NCBI GenBank assembly: GCA_964512225.1
Contig: CAZEKB010000001.1
Coordinates: 1-64,000 of the forward strand
DNA length: 64,000 bases
Direction: 5' to 3'
Source: CAZEKB01 sp964512225
Lineage (GTDB): Bacteria; Myxococcota_A; UBA796; UBA9615
Within the stretch, counting starts at the first letter, position 1. The number at the start of each line of letters is the position of its first letter. Under the pieces are notes generated by a model. The model was not told the DNA's origin. It searched no databases and worked only from the letters and a program-made list of their open reading frames with translations. Positions 46,553-54,924 of this stretch are shown here, in pieces. The translations under genes were made by a program, and so were the position numbers.

Positions 46553-47722
46553 ATGTCCGCCACCCTCGAAACCGTCTTCGCGCAAACCCTCGGGCTTTAC
46601 TTGAAGCCTGTGCAGGAACTGCTTGATGATCCGAAGGTTTCGGAGGTCATGATCAACGGGCCATTCGAGGTGTTCGCTGAGGTCGGCGGGCGGCTCGAGA
46701 AGACGGAGTGCGTCTTCGAGCACGAGGACCATCTGCACGCCCTTGCCAAGAACATCGCCCAGTACGTCGGTCGCCAGCTGAACTGGGAGAACCCGCTCCT
46801 GGACGCGCGGCTGCCCGGTGGGTCGCGCGTGCACATCACGCTGCCCCCGATCGCCCGCAAGGGGATCTGCATCGCGATCCGCAAGTTCTTCCGCGAGGCC
46901 CTGACGGTCGATCGACTCATCGGGTTCGGGTCCGTGACGCAGACGCTCGCCGACTTCCTCGACGCGTGCGTGAAGACCGAGATGAACATCGTCGTCTCGG
47001 GCGGCACGGGCTCGGGCAAGACGTCGCTGCTCAACGTGCTGTCGTCGATGATCCCCGAAGAGCAGCGCATCGTCGTCATCGAGGACAGCACCGAGTTGCA
47101 GCTCCAGAAGCCGCACCTGCTGTACTACGAGACGCGCCCGCCGGACCGCCAGGGGCGCGGCGAGGTGACGATGCGGCAGCTCTTCCGCTCGGCGATGCGG
47201 ATGCGACCCGACCGCGTGGTCATCGGGGAGGTCCGCGGCGGCGAAGCCATCGACATGATCCAGGCGATGACCTCCGGCCACAAAGGGTCGATGTCCACCA
47301 CTCACGCCTCGACCCCGCGGGAGACGCTCGCGCGGCTCGAGACCCTCGCGCTGATGGGCGACGTGGACATGCCCCTGTGGGCGCTGCGCTCCCAGATCGC
47401 CATGGCGCTCGACCTGATCGTCCAGGTCGCCCGGTTCCCCGACGGCTCCCGGAAGGTGGCCTACGTGAGCGAGGTCCTGGACCTCAGCGACGACGGGAAG
47501 TACCAGCTGCGCGACCTCTTCGTCTTCAAGTCGTCGGGGAAGGACAAGGACGGCAAGGTGCAGGGCACCCTCGAGCCCACGGGCCTCCTCCCCACGTTCA
47601 GCGAGCAGATCACCATCCAGGGGCTCCGCATCCCCAAGGACATGATCGACGCCGCCCGGGCCCGCAAGGCGGAGCGCGACCGGCGTCGGGCGGGCAAAGA
47701 CGGCGGCGGGGCCCGCGGTTGA
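46553..47722 (+). CDS. second CpaF/TadA-type secretion ATPase
   Basis: A 389-aa ATPase without an FHA domain. VSEVMINGPFEVF, HITLPPIARKGICIAIRKF, Walker A GGTGSGKTS (~150-158), VVIGEVRGGEAIDMIQAMTSGHKGS and STTHASTPRETLARLE. It is paralogous to the FHA-CpaF upstream; two ATPases for one set of TadB/TadC suggest separate assembly and retraction motors or two switchable states. A charged C-terminal tail (~365-389) is rich in Arg/Lys. The start has clearly lower GC than its surroundings (46560-46690). Confidence 0.92.
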   Translation: MSATLETVFAQTLGLYLKPVQELLDDPKVSEVMINGPFEVFAEVGGRLEKTECVFEHEDHLHALAKNIAQYVGRQLNWENPLLDARLPGGSRVHITLPPIARKGICIAIRKFFREALTVDRLIGFGSVTQTLADFLDACVKTEMNIVVSGGTGSGKTSLLNVLSSMIPEEQRIVVIEDSTELQLQKPHLLYYETRPPDRQGRGEVTMRQLFRSAMRMRPDRVVIGEVRGGEAIDMIQAMTSGHKGSMSTTHASTPRETLARLETLALMGDVDMPLWALRSQIAMALDLIVQVARFPDGSRKVAYVSEVLDLSDDGKYQLRDLFVFKSSGKDKDGKVQGTLEPTGLLPTFSEQITIQGLRIPKDMIDAARARKAERDRRRAGKDGGGARG

Positions 47723-48984
47723 ACCCCCGGCGCGCCCCGCTCCTCGGGATGCTGCTCGCCGCCCTCGTCGTCCCCGCCGCCGCGGCCGCCCAGGCCGACG
47801 ACCCCACCGCCGACCAGGGCTACGAGTACTTCCTCCGAGTGGGCAAGCTCAACCTCGACTACTCGCGCTACGAAGCGGCCGCGGACGCCTTCCGATCGGC
47901 CTGCCGCGCCCCGGAGGGGGTCGAGAACTTCGAGTGCTACCGCCTGTGGGCCACGGCCGCCGAGAAGGCGTATCGGATCGACGAAGCGCTGCTCGCCTGG
48001 GACGGGGCCGAGGCGGTCGCCGAGCAGGGGAACACACTGGCCCGGGACGAGGCGGGCCGCATCCGCGCCACCTACGGCGAGGTGGTGCTGCACGCTCCCT
48101 GGGGCCGCACCTTCCCGAGCCTGCCCTTCGACCTGGTGTTCGAGGGCCTGTTGCTCGATCCGGAGCTGAAGGAATACCTCGAACGAGTCACATCACGTCT
48201 CGCCGGCAAAGGCCTCGAAAAGAAGGAGCTTTTCCTTCCCGGCGGGACCTATCGCATCGGCGACATGACCTTCATCTCGGCGGCTGGAGAGCGCGTCGAG
48301 CTGTTGCTGCCCGAGCGCCTCGTCCCGTATCGGTCGGCGGGGGTGGGTGCGCCGGACGGCGCGCGCGCGGTCGCCGGCCCCGGAGGCATCGGCGTGGCCT
48401 TCGAGCCGGGCGCGTTCGTCGCGGCCGCGGCCGCGGTGGGCACGACGCCCGTGGCGCTGGGGCTGCAGGTGCGCGCGGGTCTGCGGCGGGGTCCGGTGCG
48501 GATCGAGGGGCGGCTCCGGGCGGGCGTGGTGCCCACGTCCACGAACGCCGACCCCCCGCCCCCGGGCGACGAGCGCTCCGGGGCGGCCGTGTACGTGCTC
48601 GGTCAGGCCGACGTCGGCCTGGATCTGCAGCCCGCGGCGTCCTGGCTGATCACGCCCCACGTCGGCGGCGTGGGGGGATCGCTCGGCTCGATGGTCGTCG
48701 CCTGCCAGGCCGACGCGGGCGGGATCCGCTGGTCCGGCGAGTGCCGTCTGCCCGCGGCCGCGGGGGGCGTGCAGGTGGGGGTCGACCTCACCCGCTTCCT
48801 GGGGGCATCGCGGAGCGCGGCGCGGGCCGAGCTGCGGGCCGGGGTCCGCGTGGACGTCCTGCGCGCCGGGATCGTCGCGTCGCCCGGCGACGTCGTCGGC
48901 GAGATGTCGCTGCACGAGTCGGCGGTGGCGGGATTCGCGGTGGTCGCGCCGGGAGGGGAGATCGGTGTCACGGTCCGCTTCTAG
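47719..48984 (+). CDS. exported protein, N-terminal helical repeats and C-terminal beta-barrel-like domain
   Basis: A 421-aa protein. Signal peptide (~1-24, ending AAAAAQADD), then TPR-like helices (YEYFLRVGKLNLDYSRYEAAADAFRSAC), a PEGA-like element (LFLPGGTYRIGDMTFISAAGERVELLLP) and ~220 residues of alternating Gly/Ala/Val strands resembling an outer-membrane barrel. No family recognised. TTG start at 47719, overlapping the ATPase stop. It overlaps its own paralogue downstream by 20 bp. Confidence 0.72.
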   Translation: MNPRRAPLLGMLLAALVVPAAAAAQADDPTADQGYEYFLRVGKLNLDYSRYEAAADAFRSACRAPEGVENFECYRLWATAAEKAYRIDEALLAWDGAEAVAEQGNTLARDEAGRIRATYGEVVLHAPWGRTFPSLPFDLVFEGLLLDPELKEYLERVTSRLAGKGLEKKELFLPGGTYRIGDMTFISAAGERVELLLPERLVPYRSAGVGAPDGARAVAGPGGIGVAFEPGAFVAAAAAVGTTPVALGLQVRAGLRRGPVRIEGRLRAGVVPTSTNADPPPPGDERSGAAVYVLGQADVGLDLQPAASWLITPHVGGVGGSLGSMVVACQADAGGIRWSGECRLPAAAGGVQVGVDLTRFLGASRSAARAELRAGVRVDVLRAGIVASPGDVVGEMSLHESAVAGFAVVAPGGEIGVTVRF

Positions 48985-50185
48985 GCTCGCCGGCCTCGCC
49001 GTCGTCGCCCTGCTGCTCGGGGCGCCGCCGTCGATCGCGGGGGCGGACGACTCGGCCCTCGAGAGCTCGTTTCGGCACCGCATGGTCCAGGGGCGCTTCC
49101 TCCTGGACGCGGGCAAGAAGGCCGACGCCTTGCGCCAGTTCGAGGCCGCGGCCGAGATGTCCGAGGGTCGCCGCGACGTCGAGGTCCACACCCTCCTGGC
49201 GCGGGTCCGGCTCGACCTCGGCCGGATCGCGGACGCCGTCGACGCCGTGCGCACCGCTCGGGTGCTCGCGGGCAGCGAGGCGGGCGCGGAGCTCCTCGAG
49301 CTCCACGAGTTCCTGACCACCCGCTTCGGCAAGGTGCTGGTGATCGGCGGAGGCACGCCGGGCGCGCAGCTGCCGGAGCCGATCCACGCGATCCTCGACC
49401 CCGAGCTGAAGCGCCTCTTCGCCGTCGCCCTGGAGCGCTTCGAGCACCTCGACGAGGGCGGCTCGACGTCGATCTACCTGCCGATCGGGAGCTACCGAGT
49501 GGGCTCGCACATCGTGAGCGTGGCCGCTCGAAAGACGGTTCGGATGGACGTCCGGCCGGGCGTCGGCGCCGCGGGCGGGGGCGTCTACGGCGAGCGCGCC
49601 GAGCCCGACGGCGCGAGCGCATCTCCGGCGGTCGCCCCCGTGTCGGGCCGGGTGGGCGCCCTGCTGAGGTTCGGGGGGCTGGGCTTCGTGCAGCAGGGGA
49701 CCGGCGGGGGCGGGGCGTCGGTGCTCGCGGGGGTCGAGGGCGCGATCGAGGTGCCGGGGTCCGCGATCACGCTGCGGGCCGCGGCCGACGTGGGCCTGCA
49801 TCCGGTGGAGAGGGTGGACTCGCCGGACGGCACCGCGCCCGCGCTCGGGATCCTGCCCACGGCGAACCTGGCCCTCGGCGCCCGCGTGAACCTCCCGGGC
49901 GGCTCCGCCTGGCTCCTGCCCGGGATCGCCGGGGTCGTGGGGTACGGGACCCCGCTGGTGGCGACCCTGCCCGAGGGGTACGAGGGGCCCGTGCACTACC
50001 TCACCTACGGCGGGGACCTCGAGCTGCGGGTCCGCTTCGCGCCTCGGGACGGGGGCCCCGTCCACCCCGAGATCGCCGCCCGGTTCTTCTACCGCGAGGT
50101 CCTCCCCATGGGCGGGCTCGGCGACGTCCGACCCCACGCCGCCCTGGGCGGGGGGCTCGCGTTCGCGCTGTGGATCGCCCCGTGA
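48965..50185 (+). CDS. paralogue of the preceding exported helical/barrel protein
   Basis: A 406-aa protein with the same plan: signal peptide (~1-26), TPR-like helices (FRHRMVQGRFLLDAGKKADALRQFEAA), PEGA-like IYLPIGSYRVGSHIVSVAARK, and a C-terminal strand-rich, barrel-like region. A tandem duplication is likely. They may form an outer-membrane or periplasmic part of the pilus or its adhesin; neither is known from Tad model systems. GTG start. Confidence 0.72.
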   Translation: MSRSASRLAGLAVVALLLGAPPSIAGADDSALESSFRHRMVQGRFLLDAGKKADALRQFEAAAEMSEGRRDVEVHTLLARVRLDLGRIADAVDAVRTARVLAGSEAGAELLELHEFLTTRFGKVLVIGGGTPGAQLPEPIHAILDPELKRLFAVALERFEHLDEGGSTSIYLPIGSYRVGSHIVSVAARKTVRMDVRPGVGAAGGGVYGERAEPDGASASPAVAPVSGRVGALLRFGGLGFVQQGTGGGGASVLAGVEGAIEVPGSAITLRAAADVGLHPVERVDSPDGTAPALGILPTANLALGARVNLPGGSAWLLPGIAGVVGYGTPLVATLPEGYEGPVHYLTYGGDLELRVRFAPRDGGPVHPEIAARFFYREVLPMGGLGDVRPHAALGGGLAFALWIAP

Positions 50186-52077
50186 GGCGCGTGGTCCTGC
50201 TGCCGGCGTTGCTGCTCGTCGGCTGCACCGCCTTCTATCCGGATGGGCAGATGGACGTCGACGGCGACGGTCACACCCCCGAGGAGGGCGACTGCGACGA
50301 TCGGGAGCCCGCGGTGTCGCCCGACGCCGTGGAGGTCTGCGACGGCGTCGACAACGACTGCGACGGAGCGACCGACGGCGACGACCTCGGCGACCAGGAC
50401 GGCGACGGCTTCGACGCGTGCGCGGAGTGCGACGACACGCGGGCGTCCGTGTCGCCCGACGCGACCGAGCTGTGCGACGGGCTGGACACCGACTGCGATG
50501 GCGTGCTGCCCGCCGACGAAGAGGACGGCGACGCGGACGAGGACCTCCCCTGCGAGGGGGACTGCGCCGACGACGACCCCACCCGCGGTCCTTCCCGAGA
50601 CGAGGTGTGCGACGGGATCGACACCGACTGCGACGGGCTGCTGCCCGACGCGGATCCCGACATCGAGGACGCCGACCAGGACGGAGACAACGTCTGCACC
50701 GACTGCGATGACGCCGATCCTCTGCGCGGCCCGTCGCTCGCCGAGGTGTGCGACGGCGTGGACAACGACTGCTTCGGCGGCGTGCCCCCGGGCGAGATCG
50801 ACGTCGACGGGGATACGTACGCCCCCTGCGACGGCGACTGCGACGAGACCGATCCCGACCGATCCCCCGGGCAGATCGAGGTCTGCAACGGCGTCGACGA
50901 CGCGTGCGGGGGGAGCGTGCCCCTGGACGAGCAGGACCCGGACTCGGACACCTGGGCCGCGTGCGAGGGCGACTGTCGGCCCCTGGACCCCGGCATCCAT
51001 CCCGGCGCGGTCGAGACGTGCGACGGCGAAGACGACGACTGCGACGGTCTCGTGGACGAGCCCGATCCCGCGGGCCTGCCCGCGTACGTCGGGCTGGCTC
51101 GCGCCGACGGAGCGCTGGACCTGCACGAAGCGGCGGCGGGGGTCCTGCTCCCGGCCGTAGCCGCGGGGGGGGCGACGACCGCGGCCACGTTCCCGGTGGG
51201 CGCCGCCGACCTGGACGGCGACGGAGTCGTGGAGTTCCTGCGCGCCGAGCTGGACCTCGCCGACGCGACCGTGGACGGCGTGGATCGCGTCGGGCCCGCG
51301 TGCGGGGGCGGGTTCGGGGCGTCCCCGATCCCGGGCGTCGTCCTCCCGGACGACCGCCGCATCGAGGCCCTGGGCGATCTCGATGGCGACGGATCGCCGG
51401 ACATCGTGGCCATCCGTCACGACGCGGGTGGCCGGGGCGCCGTCTTCACCCAGCTGAACGACGGGCTCGGGAGCTTCGCCGCGCCCGCAGCGGCCGGGCA
51501 GCTGGTCTCGCCCACCCTGGGGGCCGGCACCTGGACGGTCCCCGCCGCCCTCGTGGACCTCGACGGGGACACGCTCGTCGACCTGCTCGAGTGCGGAGAC
51601 GCCGAGCACCGGACCTGCCGGATCCACGCCGGGTTCGGCGACGGCACGTTCGCGGCCCCGAGCGCGCCGTTCCTGCTCGCCTCCGAGGTGTCGGGGCTGG
51701 CGGTCGGCGACGTGGACGGAGATCAGGTCGCCGACGTCGTCTACGGCCTGTCCGCGGGGGGCGACCCGGGCGCCGTGTTCGTCGCCGCGGGGGACGGCGC
51801 CGGGGGGTTCGGTGCGGCGACCGAGGTGTTCGACGTGGAGGCGACCGAGGTGGGGCCTGCGGCGGGGCGGGGCTGGCTGCGCCTGTCGGACGTGGACGGC
51901 GACCTCGCCCTCGACCTGGTCGTCCTGTGGGACCTCGGGGTCGACTCGGCGGACCGCGCGGTCGCCCTGGCGGTCGGCGACGGGAGCGGCCTGTTCACGC
52001 TCGGAGCGTCCCTCCTGCACACGTCTGCGTCGCTCGATCCGGCCGGCCCCGACGCCGTCGGGGCGGCTGGTCCCTGA
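50182..52077 (+). CDS. MopE-type Cys/Asp repeat lipoprotein with FG-GAP/VCBS-like repeats
   Basis: A 631-aa predicted lipoprotein (lipobox LLLVGC, Cys ~15). The first ~300 residues hold five or more CDGVDNDCDG-type units with DxDxDG loops, the metal-binding motif of MopE-like proteins. The rest has FG-GAP/VCBS-like units (DLDGDGVVEFL, GDLDGDGSPDIV, VDLDGDTLVDLL, GDVDGDQVADVV, SDVDGDLALDLV), probably a Ca-binding propeller. A surface protein that may bind Cu or Ca. Typical of predatory and social Myxococcota. The GTG at 50182 overlaps the previous stop and gives the better signal peptide. Confidence 0.85.
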   Translation: MRRVVLLPALLLVGCTAFYPDGQMDVDGDGHTPEEGDCDDREPAVSPDAVEVCDGVDNDCDGATDGDDLGDQDGDGFDACAECDDTRASVSPDATELCDGLDTDCDGVLPADEEDGDADEDLPCEGDCADDDPTRGPSRDEVCDGIDTDCDGLLPDADPDIEDADQDGDNVCTDCDDADPLRGPSLAEVCDGVDNDCFGGVPPGEIDVDGDTYAPCDGDCDETDPDRSPGQIEVCNGVDDACGGSVPLDEQDPDSDTWAACEGDCRPLDPGIHPGAVETCDGEDDDCDGLVDEPDPAGLPAYVGLARADGALDLHEAAAGVLLPAVAAGGATTAATFPVGAADLDGDGVVEFLRAELDLADATVDGVDRVGPACGGGFGASPIPGVVLPDDRRIEALGDLDGDGSPDIVAIRHDAGGRGAVFTQLNDGLGSFAAPAAAGQLVSPTLGAGTWTVPAALVDLDGDTLVDLLECGDAEHRTCRIHAGFGDGTFAAPSAPFLLASEVSGLAVGDVDGDQVADVVYGLSAGGDPGAVFVAAGDGAGGFGAATEVFDVEATEVGPAAGRGWLRLSDVDGDLALDLVVLWDLGVDSADRAVALAVGDGSGLFTLGASLLHTSASLDPAGPDAVGAAGP

Positions 52078-52083
52078 GCCGAG

Positions 52084-52113
52084 TTGTCATCGGGTGGTCT
52101 CCCGCGGGATAAT
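52084..52113 (+). promoter_or_regulatory. rnc promoter, leaderless geometry
   Basis: TTGTCA (52084-52089), 18-bp spacer, GATAAT (52108-52113), each one base from consensus. The rnc GTG at 52120 is the seventh base after the -10 box, where transcription should start. Confidence 0.6.
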
Positions 52114-52119
52114 CGTCTT

Positions 52120-52851
52120 GTGAGGAGCGCCCCGTCCCACGATCACACCACCCTCGAGGAGCAGCTCGGGCATCGCTTCGCCGACCCGGCGATCCTCGAG
52201 CGGGCGCTCACCCACCGCTCCTGGAAGGAAGAGCACGCCGACGCCGCCTCCGACAACCAGCGGCTGGAGTTCCTCGGAGACGCGGTCCTCGGGCTCGTGG
52301 TGGCGGAGGAGCTCTGGGCGGGACTCGACCTGGACGAGGGCGGCCTTTCGGAGCTGCGCGCCAGCCTCGTGTCGGAGCCGGCCCTGCACGCCCGCGCCTT
52401 GGAGCTGGGGCTGTCCGCGCACCTGCGAATGGGCCGCGGGGCGGGCCGCCGGGGCGACGCGGATCGGCCGTCGACCCTCGCCGACGCCTACGAGGCCGTG
52501 CTCGCCGCGGTCTACCTCGACGGCGGCATCGAGGCTGCGCGCTCGGCGGTGCAGGCGTGGCTGCCCGCCGCCATCGAAGAGGCCCGCGCTCGTCCGCCCG
52601 GGAAGCACCAGGCCGCGGTGCGGCACCCGAAGAGTCGGCTCCAGGAGTGGCTGCAGCGGCGCGGAATGGGGACGCCGGAGTACCCCGTGGTGGACCAGGA
52701 CGGCCCGAACCACGACGCGACCTGGAGCGTGGAGGTCCGGCTCGTCGACGGCACCGTGCTCGGGGCGGGGCAGGGGACCAGCAAGCGCGAAGCCGAGACG
52801 CGGGCCGCCGAGGTCGCGCTCGCCGCCCTCGAAGCGGAGGAGGGCGCGTGA
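52120..52851 (+). CDS. rnc: ribonuclease III
   Basis: A 243-aa cytoplasmic double-strand RNA endonuclease for rRNA and mRNA processing. Catalytic NQRLEFLGDAVLGLV (~46-60) and LADAYEAVLAAVYLDGG (~120-136) hold the metal-binding Glu/Asp; the dsRNA-binding domain (~165-240) ends in GQGTSKREAETRAAEVAL. The GTG at 52120 is chosen because the -35 box occupies the further upstream TTG at 52084. Overlaps the radical SAM gene by 4 bp. Confidence 0.95.
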   Translation: MRSAPSHDHTTLEEQLGHRFADPAILERALTHRSWKEEHADAASDNQRLEFLGDAVLGLVVAEELWAGLDLDEGGLSELRASLVSEPALHARALELGLSAHLRMGRGAGRRGDADRPSTLADAYEAVLAAVYLDGGIEAARSAVQAWLPAAIEEARARPPGKHQAAVRHPKSRLQEWLQRRGMGTPEYPVVDQDGPNHDATWSVEVRLVDGTVLGAGQGTSKREAETRAAEVALAALEAEEGA

Positions 52852-53909
52852 CTCGACCGCTGATCGCGCCCGTCCTGCTCCCCCACGGCTACTGCGCGCC
52901 GGGGTGCCCCTACTGCCCGGACCGCGGGCAGGCCTTCCCCATCCCCGGGCCCCTCGAGGTGGCGGAAGCGGTCGATCGGGCGCGGCGTCGGGCCGAGGGC
53001 CGGTCCATCGAGCTGGCGTTCTACGGCGGAGATCTGTGGTCGCTCCCGCGGGGGCCGCGGGCGGCTCTCCTCGCGGCCGCCGACGTCCAGGTCCGGCGTG
53101 GGCTCGCGCAGTCGGTGAGAGTGACCCTGTCGCCGATCTCGGCGCTTCGGGCGCCCCTGGGAGACCTGCGGGCGCGCGGCGTGCGGGCGGTGGAGGTCCC
53201 CGTCCTCACCTTCGATCCCGGGGTTCTCCGCAGGCTCGCCGCGCGGCGCCGTCCCGACGCCGGACGCGCCGCCCTGGCTCGACTGCGCAGCGCGGGGATG
53301 CGGACGATCGCGCACCTGGCCCCCGGTCTGCCGGGGTCGAGTCATCGCACCGCGGTGACGTCCGCCGAGCTGCTCGCGCGCATCCGCCCCGACGCCGTCC
53401 GCGTCCTGCCCGCCCTGGCCCTGGAGGGCACGTGGGGAGCGACGCACGTCGAAGCGGGCCTGTGGAGCCCCATGTCGGTGGAGGAGGCCGTCGCGACCTG
53501 CCGCCACGTCGTGCGCAGGCTGCGGGACGCCGGCTGCGAGGTGATTCGGGTGGGACTGCAGCCCGCCGTCGACCTCCAGGAGGCCCCCGACGTCCTCGCC
53601 GGGCCCTTCGACCCGGCGATGCGCCAGCGCGTGGAAGCCGAGCTCCTGCGCGCGGCCGCGACCGAGGCGCTCCGGGCCGCCTTCGTCTTCCCCCTGCGGG
53701 AGTTCACGTTCGTGGTGCACCCCCGCGAGGAGGCGTACCTCCGAGGCCACGAGAACGCTGCGTTGCGCCGGCTCAAGGAGCAGTTCCGCCTCGACCGATT
53801 GGTGGTCCGGACGTCGCCGGAGGTCGCGCCGGGTCGCCCGATCGTCCTCCAGGGCGAGGCGGGTCCCGATCAGGTGCAGCGCGCGGTGGGGGCGCGCCGA
53901 GCCTCCTGA
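52848..53909 (+). CDS. radical SAM protein, Elp3-like family
   Basis: A 353-aa protein with the cluster motif CAPGCPYC (Cys 16, 20, 23) and an AdoMet radical barrel (IELAFYGGDLWSL; VEVPVLTF; AHLAPGLPGSSH; VRVLPALALEGTWGA). The C-terminal third is basic. Related Elp3-like genes lie next to rnc in Clostridia. It lacks an evident GNAT acetyltransferase domain, so it is not full Elp3; the substrate is unknown. GTGA overlap with rnc. Confidence 0.85.
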   Translation: MTRPLIAPVLLPHGYCAPGCPYCPDRGQAFPIPGPLEVAEAVDRARRRAEGRSIELAFYGGDLWSLPRGPRAALLAAADVQVRRGLAQSVRVTLSPISALRAPLGDLRARGVRAVEVPVLTFDPGVLRRLAARRRPDAGRAALARLRSAGMRTIAHLAPGLPGSSHRTAVTSAELLARIRPDAVRVLPALALEGTWGATHVEAGLWSPMSVEEAVATCRHVVRRLRDAGCEVIRVGLQPAVDLQEAPDVLAGPFDPAMRQRVEAELLRAAATEALRAAFVFPLREFTFVVHPREEAYLRGHENAALRRLKEQFRLDRLVVRTSPEVAPGRPIVLQGEAGPDQVQRAVGARRAS

Positions 53910-53967
53910 GCCGTGCCGCGGCGCCTTTGGCCACGACGAGGCTTGCGGGCGCCGTGTCCGCCGGGGT

Positions 53968-54924
53968 ATGGACGCCCCCCGCATGTCCACGCCCTCCCAC
54001 CGCACCGGCTACGTCGCCCTCATCGGGCGCCCCAACGTCGGCAAGTCCACGCTGCTGAACGCGCTGCTCGGCCAGAAGCTGAGCATCGTATCCGCGCGGC
54101 CGCAGACGACGCGCAACCGCGTCCTGGGCATCTGGAACGACGCGTCGACCCAGATCGTGTTCCTGGACACGCCCGGCATCCACGTCCCCCACTCGCTCCT
54201 CAACCGCAAGATGGTGGACGCGGCGGTCGCGACCCTGAAGGACGTGGACCTCGTGGTGTGGCTGCTCGACGCCCGCAAGGAGGTCGATCCCAGCCGCGCG
54301 GCGCAGGTCGTGAACGCGGTGCGGCGGGCCGGTGTTCCGGTGATCCTGGCCCCGAACAAGATCGACGCCATCGACAAGGCCGACGTGCTCCCGCTCATCG
54401 CCGCCTGGACGACGCCGCCGACCGAAGAAGACGGCGTCGTGCCCCCGGACTTCCTCTCCGTGGTCCCCATCAGCGCCCTCAAGGGCCACGGCGTGGACGG
54501 GCTGCTCGGCGAGATCCGCGCGCGCCTGCCGGAGAGCCCGCCGCTGTTCCCCAAGGACCAGCTCACGGATCGCACCGAGCGCTTCGTCGTCAGTGAGATC
54601 GTGCGCGAGAAGCTGTTCCACTACCTCGACCGCGAGCTGCCGTACTCGGTGGCCGTCGAGATCGAGGAGTTCCAGGACGACACCGACGCGGGCGGCATGG
54701 TCCGCATCCTCGGACGCATCTGGGTGGAGCGCGGGGGCCAGAAGGCGATCGTCATCGGCAAGGGCGGGTCGATGATCAAGCGCGTGGGGACGGCGTCGCG
54801 CAAGGACGTGGAGCGGCTGCTCGGCTGCAAGGTCTTCCTGAAGCTCACCGTGGGGGTCAAGGAGGGCTGGACCACCCACCGGAGACAGGTCGAGGACCTC
54901 GGCAAGTTCGGGGGCGGATCGTGA
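53968..54924 (+). CDS. era: GTPase Era
   Basis: A 318-aa GTPase for 30S assembly. G1 GRPNVGKST, G2 QTTR, G3 DTPG, G4 NKID, and a C-terminal KH domain with VIGKGGSMIKRVGTASRKDVE, which binds the 16S rRNA 3' end. A short acidic insertion (TPPTEEDGVVPPD, ~150-163) is within the G domain. ATG at 53968, with a second possible at 53983. 4-bp overlap with der. Confidence 0.95.
   Translation: MDAPRMSTPSHRTGYVALIGRPNVGKSTLLNALLGQKLSIVSARPQTTRNRVLGIWNDASTQIVFLDTPGIHVPHSLLNRKMVDAAVATLKDVDLVVWLLDARKEVDPSRAAQVVNAVRRAGVPVILAPNKIDAIDKADVLPLIAAWTTPPTEEDGVVPPDFLSVVPISALKGHGVDGLLGEIRARLPESPPLFPKDQLTDRTERFVVSEIVREKLFHYLDRELPYSVAVEIEEFQDDTDAGGMVRILGRIWVERGGQKAIVIGKGGSMIKRVGTASRKDVERLLGCKVFLKLTVGVKEGWTTHRRQVEDLGKFGGGS

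Noticed and set aside
50230..51070. EF-hand calmodulin-like protein
   Set aside because: The DxDxDG loops are bracketed by regular Cys pairs (CDGxDNDCDG), the MopE-type pattern, without EF helices.
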